Shown: positions 8,828 to 14,754 of the stretch, piece by piece
How positions within the stretch are numbered: position 1 is the first letter of the stretch
How the letters are laid out: each line of letters starts with the position of its first letter
Origin: Thioalkalivibrio sp. ALMg11
GTDB lineage: Bacteria; Pseudomonadota; Gammaproteobacteria; Ectothiorhodospirales; Ectothiorhodospiraceae
Assembly: GCF_000377905.1 (NCBI RefSeq)
Contig: NZ_KB898875.1
Coordinates: forward strand, 62,001 to 126,000
Length of the DNA stretch: 64,000 nt
Direction of reading: 5' to 3'
Position numbers and translations under genes: made by a program
Notes under the pieces: model-generated
The model's input: the letters and a program-made list of their open reading frames with translations, nothing else
Database searches by the model: none
What the model was told of the DNA's origin: nothing

Positions 8828-10254
8828 GCAGCAAGGCACAAGTCCCCGCAATGCCCCCGGAGTCGGTCCTGGTCGTGGAGGACGATCGCGGGCATCGCGA
8901 ACTCTTGAACGAAGAGCTGACCGAGGCCGGCTACGCGGTCACGGCGGTGGGCAGTGCCGAGGATGCCGCGCAGGTGCTCGCGCAAGAGTCCTTCAGCCTG
9001 GTGGTGAGCGACCTGCGCCTGCCGGGCGCAGATGGCTTCCAGGTGCTGCAGGACGCCCGCGCCCGGGTGCCGACCCCCGGGTTCATCATGCTCACCGGTT
9101 TCGGAACCATCGACCAGGCGGTGGCGGCGCTGAAGGCCGGCGCCGACGATTTCCTGACCAAGCCGGTGGACCTGGATCACCTGCGCCTGGCCGCCGACCG
9201 GGTGACCGAGGCGCGTCGCCTCAAGGACGAGGTGCGTCGGTATCGCGAGGTCCTGGCGCAGGCCGATGGCTTTCACGGCATGCAGGGGCGCAGTCCGGCC
9301 ATGCTGCAGTTGTTCGACCTGATCCGGCGGATCGCAGTCGCCGATGGCAGCGTCCTGATTACCGGGGAGTCCGGCACCGGCAAGGAGCTGGTCGCGCGGG
9401 CGCTGCACGCGGAAAGCGAGCGGGCCCATGGGGCGTTCGTGGCGATCAATTGCGCGGGCATCCCCGAGGCCCTGCTGGAGTCGGAGTTGCTGGGGCACGT
9501 GGCGGGTGCGTTCAGCGGGGCCAAGGGGGCCCGGCGCGGCCTGTTTACCGAGGCGGACGGCGGGACCCTGTTCCTGGACGAGATCGCCGAGATGCCGGTG
9601 GCCATGCAGAGCAAGCTGTTGCGTCTTCTGCAGGACGGTCGCGTGCGCCCGGTGGGCGCCAACGAGGAAATCGCGACCGACGTGCGTATCGTCGCGGCCA
9701 CGCATCAGGACCTGCGGGCGCATATTGCCGACGGGCGCTTCCGCGAGGATCTCTACTATCGCCTGGAGACCTTCCGCATCGAGATCCCGCCGCTGCGCGA
9801 GCGTGGCGATGACATCGAACGCCTGGCTTTGCAGTTCCTGCGCCAGCAGGCCCTGGCCCGCGATCTGCCCGAGCGGCGCCTGAGCCCCGAGGCCCTGCGC
9901 GCGCTGGTACGTTATTCGTTCCCCGGGAACGTGCGCGAACTCGCGAGCCTCATGGAGCGCGCCGCGACCCTGGCCGCGGGCGAGGTGATCGAAACCCGCG
10001 ATCTGCCCGAGCGCGTATTCCAGGTGCCCCCCGAGGAGAGCCCCGGCGGGGCCGCGGGCGACCGCCAGGACGGGCCGGCGCCTGTTCCGGGGGTGGATGA
10101 CGACAGCCAGTGGCCAACGCTGGAGGAACGCGAACGCGAGTATATCCGGCGGGTGCTAAGGCATGTGGAAGGCAACAAGCAGCGGGCGGCCCGGATCCTC
10201 GGCATCGGCCGCAAGACGCTGTACCGCAAACTCGGGGAATCCGACCCATCGTGA
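8824..10254 (+). CDS. NtrC-family sigma54-dependent response regulator
   Basis: 476 aa with three domains. The receiver (about 13-125) has phosphoacceptor Asp63 in VVSDLRLPG and the Lys of LTKPVD. The AAA+ domain has Walker A GESGTGKE (181-188), Walker B GGTLFLDEIAE, and the sigma54-contact loop GAFSGA (228-233) in place of the usual GAFTGA. The C-terminal Fis-type helix-turn-helix reads EGNKQRAARILGIGRKTLYR. It would open RNA polymerase-sigma54 complexes when phosphorylated by the kinase encoded immediately upstream. An AGGAGG inside the end of the kinase gene serves as ribosome site. A sigma54 promoter lies 130 bp downstream, the most obvious local target. Confidence 0.93.
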   Translation: MSSKAQVPAMPPESVLVVEDDRGHRELLNEELTEAGYAVTAVGSAEDAAQVLAQESFSLVVSDLRLPGADGFQVLQDARARVPTPGFIMLTGFGTIDQAVAALKAGADDFLTKPVDLDHLRLAADRVTEARRLKDEVRRYREVLAQADGFHGMQGRSPAMLQLFDLIRRIAVADGSVLITGESGTGKELVARALHAESERAHGAFVAINCAGIPEALLESELLGHVAGAFSGAKGARRGLFTEADGGTLFLDEIAEMPVAMQSKLLRLLQDGRVRPVGANEEIATDVRIVAATHQDLRAHIADGRFREDLYYRLETFRIEIPPLRERGDDIERLALQFLRQQALARDLPERRLSPEALRALVRYSFPGNVRELASLMERAATLAAGEVIETRDLPERVFQVPPEESPGGAAGDRQDGPAPVPGVDDDSQWPTLEEREREYIRRVLRHVEGNKQRAARILGIGRKTLYRKLGESDPS

Positions 10255-10299
10255 CATCCTGACCCGGGTCGACCTGACTCATGTGTCATTCTGACCCGG
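10255..10299 (+). promoter_or_regulatory. Duplicated upstream activating sites (candidate) for the sigma54 promoter
   Basis: Two 13-bp direct repeats, CATCCTGACCCGG (10255-10267) and CATTCTGACCCGG (10287-10299), differ at one base. They are spaced 32 bp start to start, about three helical turns, so they face the same side of the DNA. They lie about 115-160 bp upstream of the predicted start at ~10414, the usual range for enhancer sites of NtrC-type activators. The first copy extends into the palindrome GACCCGGGTC. Confidence 0.55.
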
Positions 10300-10386
10300 T
10301 TTACCGCTGGGGCGCGCCCCGGTGCCTCCAGGATAGCGAACTTATAAGCTACTGTTTCAAGGTGTTTTGTTTATCCTTTTCCAATC

Positions 10387-10403
10387 TTGGCACGATGCCT
10401 GCT
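10387..10403 (+). promoter_or_regulatory. Sigma54 (RpoN) -24/-12 promoter
   Basis: TTGGCACGATGCCTGCT matches the YTGGCACGRNNNTTGCW consensus except for C instead of T in the -12 element. The invariant GG (10389-10390) and GC (10401-10402) have the exact spacing, predicting initiation near 10414. A leader of about 140 nt precedes the DUF4168 gene. The upstream region 10330-10385 is AT-rich, suited to bending. Confidence 0.8.
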
Positions 10404-10555
10404 CCTCCTTGGGCAGCAATCGAGGAATCGGAACCGCAGTGATGGCCCATTCCTCCTCACACGGTTGCAACGAAATCGGGCGTGCGGAAGGCCGACCTTG
10501 AGTCGTGGTCCCTCTCGCGCCGAGATCCGAACGATCCAAAGGTAAAAGGAGCAAC

Positions 10556-11062
10556 ATGATGAATATGCGCAAGACGATGCTCGCGATGGCCCTGACTTCC
10601 CTGTTTGCCGTGGGTGGTGCAGCCTCCGCCCAGTATGGCGGTGCCGAAGGTGGCGCCGGTGGTGGCGACATGGGCGGTGCCCAGGGCGGCCAGCCGCCGG
10701 CTCAGGAAGGCGGTGCCGGTGGTGGCGCTCAGGGCGGTCAGCCGCCGCAGGGTGGCGCGGCCCAGGGTGGCGCCCCGATGCAGGAAGCCCCCGAGGTGGA
10801 TCTGAGCGAGGAAGACATCGACACCTTCGTCTCTGCCTTCGTTGCGGTGCAGGAAGTGCGCGAAGACTTCGCCGACCGCTTGCAGAGTGCCGAGGACGAA
10901 ACCGAGGCCCAGTCCATGCAGCAGGAAGCACAGGACGAAATGGTCAATGCAGTTGAAGACTCGGGCATGAGTGTCGAGGAATACAACGAAGTGGCCATGG
11001 CCCTGCAGAACGACCCCGAGCTGATGCAGGAAGTCCAGGAGCGCGCTGAAGCCCAGCTGTAA
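10556..11062 (+). CDS. Secreted Gly/Gln/Pro-rich DUF4168 domain protein
   Basis: 168 aa. Residues 1-25 form a signal peptide ending in GGAASA. Residues ~26-80 are low complexity, built of repeating GGAGGG / AQGGQPP units with almost no hydrophobic residues. Residues ~84-165 match the DUF4168 pattern (EDIDTFVSAFVAVQEVREDF ... MVNAVEDSGMSVEEYNEVA), an acidic helical domain of unknown function found in exported proteins. The ribosome site AAAAGGAG is 4-7 bases before tandem ATGs at 10556/10559. The gene follows a sigma54 promoter next to a sigma54-dependent two-component system, so it is the likeliest local output. The Gly-rich linker is an unusual addition to DUF4168. Confidence 0.85.
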   Translation: MMNMRKTMLAMALTSLFAVGGAASAQYGGAEGGAGGGDMGGAQGGQPPAQEGGAGGGAQGGQPPQGGAAQGGAPMQEAPEVDLSEEDIDTFVSAFVAVQEVREDFADRLQSAEDETEAQSMQQEAQDEMVNAVEDSGMSVEEYNEVAMALQNDPELMQEVQERAEAQL

Positions 11063-11080
11063 CGGGCAGCGCAAGACCTC

Positions 11081-11137
11081 CCCGGGCATTGCGCCCGGGA
11101 GTCTGCAGGGGCCGGCCTTCGGGGCGGCCCCTTGTTT
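11081..11137 (+). terminator. Double hairpin terminator after the DUF4168 gene
   Basis: The first stem is CCCGGGC (11081-11087) with GCCCGGG (11093-11099). The second is GGGGCCG (11108-11114) with CGGCCCC (11125-11131) followed by TTGTTT. Confidence 0.75.
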
Positions 11138-11227
11138 GTGCCCGGGGGCATGAACGCGAATGTGCACATTGATCCGTGATTCCCGGGAGGGTAGACGCCT
11201 TCGCGTCTCGGGAATTGTCCCTGTAGC

Positions 11228-11256
11228 TTGAACTGGGCGGAGGGAAGCGTTATTCT
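11228..11256 (+). promoter_or_regulatory. Sigma70 promoter of rplM-rpsI
   Basis: TTGAAC at 11228-11233 and TATTCT at 11251-11256 with the optimal 17-bp spacer, 44 bp upstream of rplM. Confidence 0.75.
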
Positions 11257-11299
11257 TGCGCGCTTTCTGAATCGCCCCGACCTCGGAGCATCGAACATC

Positions 11300-11728
11300 A
11301 TGAGTACCATTAGCGCCAAGCCGGCCGAAGTCGAACGCGACTGGTTTCTCGTCGACGCCGACGGCAAGACCCTCGGTCGACTCGCCACGGAAATCGCACA
11401 TCGCCTGCGCGGGAAGCACAAGCCCGTGTACACGCCGCATGTCGATACCGGTGACTACATCGTCGTGATCAACGCGGAGAAGATCCGCGTCTCCGGCAAC
11501 AAGGCCATGGACAAGAAGTACTTCCACCATTCCGGTTACCCGGGTGGTATCAAGGAAGCCAACTTCACCCAGATGATCGAGCGTCATCCGGAGAAGGTGC
11601 TGGAGCTTGCCGTCAAGGGCATGCTGCCGCGCAACCCGCTTGGCCGGGCCATGTTCAAGAAGCTCAAGGTCTACGCCGGTACCGAACACCGGCACACGGC
11701 CCAGCAGCCGCAGCCGCTCGAAGTCTGA
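11300..11728 (+). CDS. rplM: 50S ribosomal protein L13
   Basis: 142 aa, the standard length. Contains the L13 landmarks [45 protein letters not shown] and the C-terminal [20 protein letters not shown]13 binds 23S rRNA early in large-subunit assembly. ATG 11300 gives the conserved N-terminus; an in-frame upstream extension begins at the -35 box and is rejected. It forms the universal rplM-rpsI pair with a 31-bp gap, driven by the 11228-11256 promoter. Confidence 0.98.
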   Translation: MSTISAKPAEVERDWFLVDADGKTLGRLATEIAHRLRGKHKPVYTPHVDTGDYIVVINAEKIRVSGNKAMDKKYFHHSGYPGGIKEANFTQMIERHPEKVLELAVKGMLPRNPLGRAMFKKLKVYAGTEHRHTAQQPQPLEV

Positions 11729-11759
11729 GCCGCCAGAATCAGCAAGGGAATCGATCCGA

Positions 11760-12152
11760 ATGGCTATCAATCAGTATTACGGCACCGGCCGCCGCAAGAC
11801 CGCCTCGGCGCGCGTCTTCCTGCGTCCCGGCACGGGCAACATCACGGTTAACGAGAAGCCGCTGGACGACTTCTTCGGCCGCAAGACCTCGCGCATGGTG
11901 GTACGCCAGCCGCTGGAGGCGACCGAGTCGACCGGAAACTTCGACGTGATCGCGACCGTTGAAGGCGGTGGCGGAAACGGCCAGGCCGGCGCGATCCGTC
12001 TGGGCATTGCCCGCGCCCTGGTGCAGTACAACGAAGACATGCGCCCGTCGCTGCGTCGTGGTGGTCATCTGACCCGCGATGCCCGCGAGGTCGAGCGCAA
12101 GAAGATTGGCCTGCGCAAGGCCCGTCGTGCAACCCAGTACTCGAAGCGCTAA
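11760..12152 (+). CDS. rpsI: 30S ribosomal protein S9
   Basis: 130 aa, standard length. Features include [19 protein letters not shown], the central [19 protein letters not shown] stretch and the conserved basic tail [12 protein letters not shown], whose terminal residues reach the P-site tRNA in the ribosome. Second gene of the rplM operon. The tRNA-Gln gene starts only 40 bp downstream with no clear terminator between, so read-through into the tRNA is likely. Confidence 0.98.
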   Translation: MAINQYYGTGRRKTASARVFLRPGTGNITVNEKPLDDFFGRKTSRMVVRQPLEATESTGNFDVIATVEGGGGNGQAGAIRLGIARALVQYNEDMRPSLRRGGHLTRDAREVERKKIGLRKARRATQYSKR

Positions 12153-12192
12153 AATTCGCGCCGAGTTTCGGGCTGCACCCGACCCGGTTTAC

Positions 12193-12266
12193 TGGGGGAT
12201 CGTCTAGCGGTAGGACTGCGGACTCTGACTCCGCCAACCCAGGTTCGAATCCTGGTCCCCCAGCCA
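12193..12266 (+). tRNA. tRNA-Gln (anticodon CTG)
   Basis: A complete 74-nt cloverleaf with encoded CCA. The acceptor arms TGGGGGA and TCCCCCA form seven pairs. The anticodon stem GCGGA/TCCGC encloses loop CTCTGAC with anticodon CTG, reading CAG (Gln). The T-arm CAGG-TTCGAAT-CCTG is standard, and the discriminator is G12263. Confidence 0.97.
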
Positions 12267-12611
12267 TTCATGGAAGAAGGCCCCCTTGTGGGGCCTTTTT
12301 TCATGAATGGCTGGAAGGTTTCAGGATGAGAACCTGCAAGGTTCGACGGTGAGGCGTAGCCGAGCCGAACAGCGCCGTATGCGGCGCTGGCCCGAAGGGC
12401 GAGGCGCATAGCGCCGAGTAATCCTGGTCCCCCAGCCATTCATGGAAGAAGGCCCCCTCGTGGGGCCCTTTTCTATGGATATTTGAGCGGACCAGGGTTC
12501 GAACCTGGAAGGTTCGGCGAAGCGCAGTGAAGCACTGCACGCGCGCAGCGTGTGCAGCCCCTAAGGGGTGAGGCGCCGCAGCCGCCGAATCATCCTGGTC
12601 CCCCAGCCATG
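12249..12611 (+). repeat. Tandem ~172-bp repeats seeded by the tRNA-Gln 3' end
   Basis: The last 18 nt of the tRNA gene plus the next base or more (ATCCTGGTCCCCCAGCCAT) recur at 12421 and 12592, giving starts at 12249, 12421 and 12592 with periods of 172 and 171 bp. The first two units also share CATGGAAGAAGGCCCCCT and its terminator hairpin, and a degenerate AACCTG-AAGGTTCG segment. The second unit keeps a T-arm-like CCAGGGTTCGAACCTGG at 12492-12508. The rest has diverged but stays GC-rich and hairpin-forming. The third unit is only the seed. The arrangement resembles the tyrT locus of E. coli, where 178-bp units each begin with the last 19 bp of the tRNA. Antisense reading frames here are artefacts. 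Confidence 0.85.
12277..12301 (+). terminator. Intrinsic terminator after tRNA-Gln (first repeat unit)
   Basis: AAGGCCCC (12277-12284), loop CTTGT-type, GGGGCCTT (12290-12297) and a T-run to 12301. A slightly altered copy (AAGGCCCC / GGGGCCC then TTTT) occurs in the second repeat unit near 12449-12472. Confidence 0.85.
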
Positions 12612-12623
12612 GGAGCATGACCA

Positions 12624-13205
12624 CTACTCGGGCCAGAACGCCAGGGCTCTTAGAAAGGGGAATTCGTCTCCGCAGTGCGCAACGATGGCGTTGTGGATAA
12701 AGGCATCGTGCCCATGTCTTCCCAGTGCAAGGTAGTAGCGGGTCACTCCGTGTTCCGTATAAATCAGCCAGTCACCAGTCAGTCGATTGCGTTCACGTTC
12801 TGCTCTGAAAAAACGTGGAACCTCGTTCGGGGGCACGCCTCTGTGCATTGCCCTCTCTAGCAGGTATTGAAACGTCTCTGGGTCGAGAAAGTGGTGGTGC
12901 TTCAAGCCTTCCAGGAGTGGCCCGCGAAAAGTGCTCTCGGATTGCGCGTTGTCGGGTGATTTGAAGCCCATGATCCCGGGCCTGCCCTGATCGAGGGCCG
13001 CGATTTCTTCGACAAGTCCAACCGGACGCCCGAGATCGCGTATGCCCCAGTGGAAGAGCTGAGCCACGAGTAAGGATGAATATCGCCCAGCGACCGTGTC
13101 TTTAAGTCCAAGGGTGGTTGCGATCTCGTCAATCTCTGCGGGTGATGGAACCTTATGTGAGCCATCAGGCCGCGGAATGCTATATCGGTACAGTTCAGAA
13201 TCCAT
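12624..13205 (-). CDS. Hypothetical protein beside the tRNA repeats
   Basis: 193 aa with no signal peptide, membrane segment or motif that I recognise. The middle (residues ~90-135) is charged and helical. The C-terminus has an aromatic pattern, TGDWLIYTEHGVTRYYLALGRH, then a His-rich GHDAFIHNAIVAHC. Start ATG 13205 is preceded by AAAGGG. Codon use is visibly less GC-biased at third positions than in rpsI or the downstream hydrolase, and the gene abuts the last copy of the tRNA 3' end; together these suggest acquired DNA. It is on the opposite strand to all neighbours. Function unknown; a toxin or phage-derived protein is possible but unsupported. Confidence 0.6.
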   Translation of the reverse strand: MDSELYRYSIPRPDGSHKVPSPAEIDEIATTLGLKDTVAGRYSSLLVAQLFHWGIRDLGRPVGLVEEIAALDQGRPGIMGFKSPDNAQSESTFRGPLLEGLKHHHFLDPETFQYLLERAMHRGVPPNEVPRFFRAERERNRLTGDWLIYTEHGVTRYYLALGRHGHDAFIHNAIVAHCGDEFPFLRALAFWPE

Positions 13206-13417
13206 GCCCTTTACTCTAGCCGGTCAAAAACCGATTGGAAGCAAGGTAGAGGGCGGAAGATTTCTCGGGGACATCAACCCCACGCTGACTCCGCTACAAT
13301 CCCTCGACAGTGATCGGGAAATGCAGGGAATTCTCCCGCCCTTTTTCCGTCCAAGTCCGCAGAGCCCGGCCGTACCGGGGCGGATCGATCAAAACGCGAG
13401 AGAAGAGAGGAGTGACC

Positions 13418-14335
13418 ATGTCGGTACCCGAGAATCCCTACGAGCCGGTCAGCGTGGATGTGACAGCCCACGAGGTCGAAGGGCTGGACACCTGGTACAT
13501 GATCGGGATCGCCGGTATCCCGGATCCCGACAACGAGGGGCATACCTCGAATGCGGGGTTCGTCGTGACCGACGAGGGCGTGGTTGTCTATGACGCCCTG
13601 GGGACGCCACCGCTTGGCTTCGAGATGATTCGCCGGATCCGCGAGGTGACCGACCAGCCGATCAAGTACGTGATCGCCGGTCATTATCACGCGGACCACA
13701 TCTATGGCCTGCAAGCGTTTGCGGACCACACTGATGCGAAGATTATCGGGCAGGCTCGTGCGCGGGACTATCTGGGCGGTGCCGGTGCGGTGGCGCGGCT
13801 CGAGCAGCGCCGCGGCGTGCTGGCCCCGTGGGTGGACGAGGACACCCAGATCATCCCGCCGGACGAGTTCTTCGAGGACGAGTACACCATCCGCCTGGGT
13901 GGCAAGACCTTCCGTTGTGTGCACGCCGGCCCGGCCCACTCGCCGGACGACATCATCATGGTGGTGGAGGAGACCGGCGTGGTGTTCGCCGGCGACATCG
14001 TGTTCGACGGCCGCATTCCGTTTCTGGGCGATGACGCCCTGGATTCGGAGAACTGGGTCAAGCGCCTGGAAGAACTGATGGAGATGGACCTGAAGTTTCT
14101 GGTCCCGGGGCATGGCGAGGCGACCGATCAAGCGGCCCGGGCAGTCAAGTTCACCCGCGACTACCTGGTGAAGCTGCGCGAGCACATGGCCGGGGCGGTC
14201 GAGAACATGGATTCCTTCGACGAGGCCTACGCCTCGATGGACTGGAGCGAATACGAAGACCTTCCGGCCTTCGAGCAGACCAACCGCAGCAACGCCAACG
14301 CGGTCTATCTGGAAATGGAAGAGAAGCTCTTTTGA
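13418..14335 (+). CDS. Metallo-beta-lactamase-fold hydrolase (SoxH-like)
   Basis: 305 aa, cytoplasmic (no signal peptide). The metal-binding motif HYHADH is at residues 89-94, followed by HAGPAHSPDDIIM, VVFAGDIVFDGRIPF and FLVPGHGEATD, a full set of MBL-fold ligands. The overall pattern matches the SoxH / quinoprotein-relay group of MBL hydrolases, often found in sulfur oxidisers; the substrate is not known. Start ATG 13418 has GAGGAG six bases upstream; a longer in-frame extension is rejected. A candidate -10 box TACAAT lies at 13295-13300. The DUF3096 gene follows 88 bp downstream. Confidence 0.82.
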   Translation: MSVPENPYEPVSVDVTAHEVEGLDTWYMIGIAGIPDPDNEGHTSNAGFVVTDEGVVVYDALGTPPLGFEMIRRIREVTDQPIKYVIAGHYHADHIYGLQAFADHTDAKIIGQARARDYLGGAGAVARLEQRRGVLAPWVDEDTQIIPPDEFFEDEYTIRLGGKTFRCVHAGPAHSPDDIIMVVEETGVVFAGDIVFDGRIPFLGDDALDSENWVKRLEELMEMDLKFLVPGHGEATDQAARAVKFTRDYLVKLREHMAGAVENMDSFDEAYASMDWSEYEDLPAFEQTNRSNANAVYLEMEEKLF

Positions 14336-14423
14336 GATCGGCCCCTGGGGAAGCGCAGTCAGTGCTTCCCTTGCGGGCCCTTGATGTATCCCTGAACCCC
14401 ACGAGCGAAAGGAATGATCGCCA

Positions 14424-14573
14424 ATGACGCTGAATATCGAACCGGGCCTGCTAATGGCCATCCTGTCCCTGGTAGCGGGCATCCTGATCCTGATCCGGCC
14501 CCGCCTGCTGAACTACATCGTCGCGATCTATCTGATCGTTATCGGGGTGCTGGGTCTTCTGGCTTATTTCTAG
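14424..14573 (+). CDS. DUF3096 small membrane protein
   Basis: A 49-residue protein, easily missed because of its size. It begins MTLNIEPGLLMAILSLVAGI and ends YIVAIYLIVIGVLGLLAYF. Two hydrophobic helices are separated by the conserved IRPRLLNYIVAIYL turn that typifies DUF3096. The ATG is preceded by GAAAGGAAT about 9 bases upstream. Codon use matches neighbours, and the family match is specific. Predicted inner-membrane protein of unknown function; not obviously in an operon with the upstream hydrolase. Confidence 0.82.
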   Translation: MTLNIEPGLLMAILSLVAGILILIRPRLLNYIVAIYLIVIGVLGLLAYF

Positions 14574-14754
14574 GGAGATCTAAAGGGGCGCCAGCGCGGA
14601 CGCGTGAATTGATCAGCGTCTCCCTGGCGACGTAAAGGCCCCTCGCCACCGATAGTTTGGTGCCCAAAAGCATGGACCAACAGTGCGACTTCGTGCGCAG
14701 GGCGTGCGGACCCGTTACTCTTTGGCCACATTCTGATCGGGGGGCTACGCCTCA

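Noticed and set aside
12149-12624. Minus-strand frames across the tRNA-Gln repeats encoding GWGTRIRTWVGG and WLGDQD-type peptides
   Set aside because: These are antisense to tRNA and its repeats, a known source of false hypothetical proteins.
12193-13205. tRNA-Gln as an attachment site flanking an integrated island
   Set aside because: Repeats are only ~172 bp apart and tandem, with no integrase or mobility gene nearby. An excised element cannot be excluded, but the tandem-repeat reading fits better.
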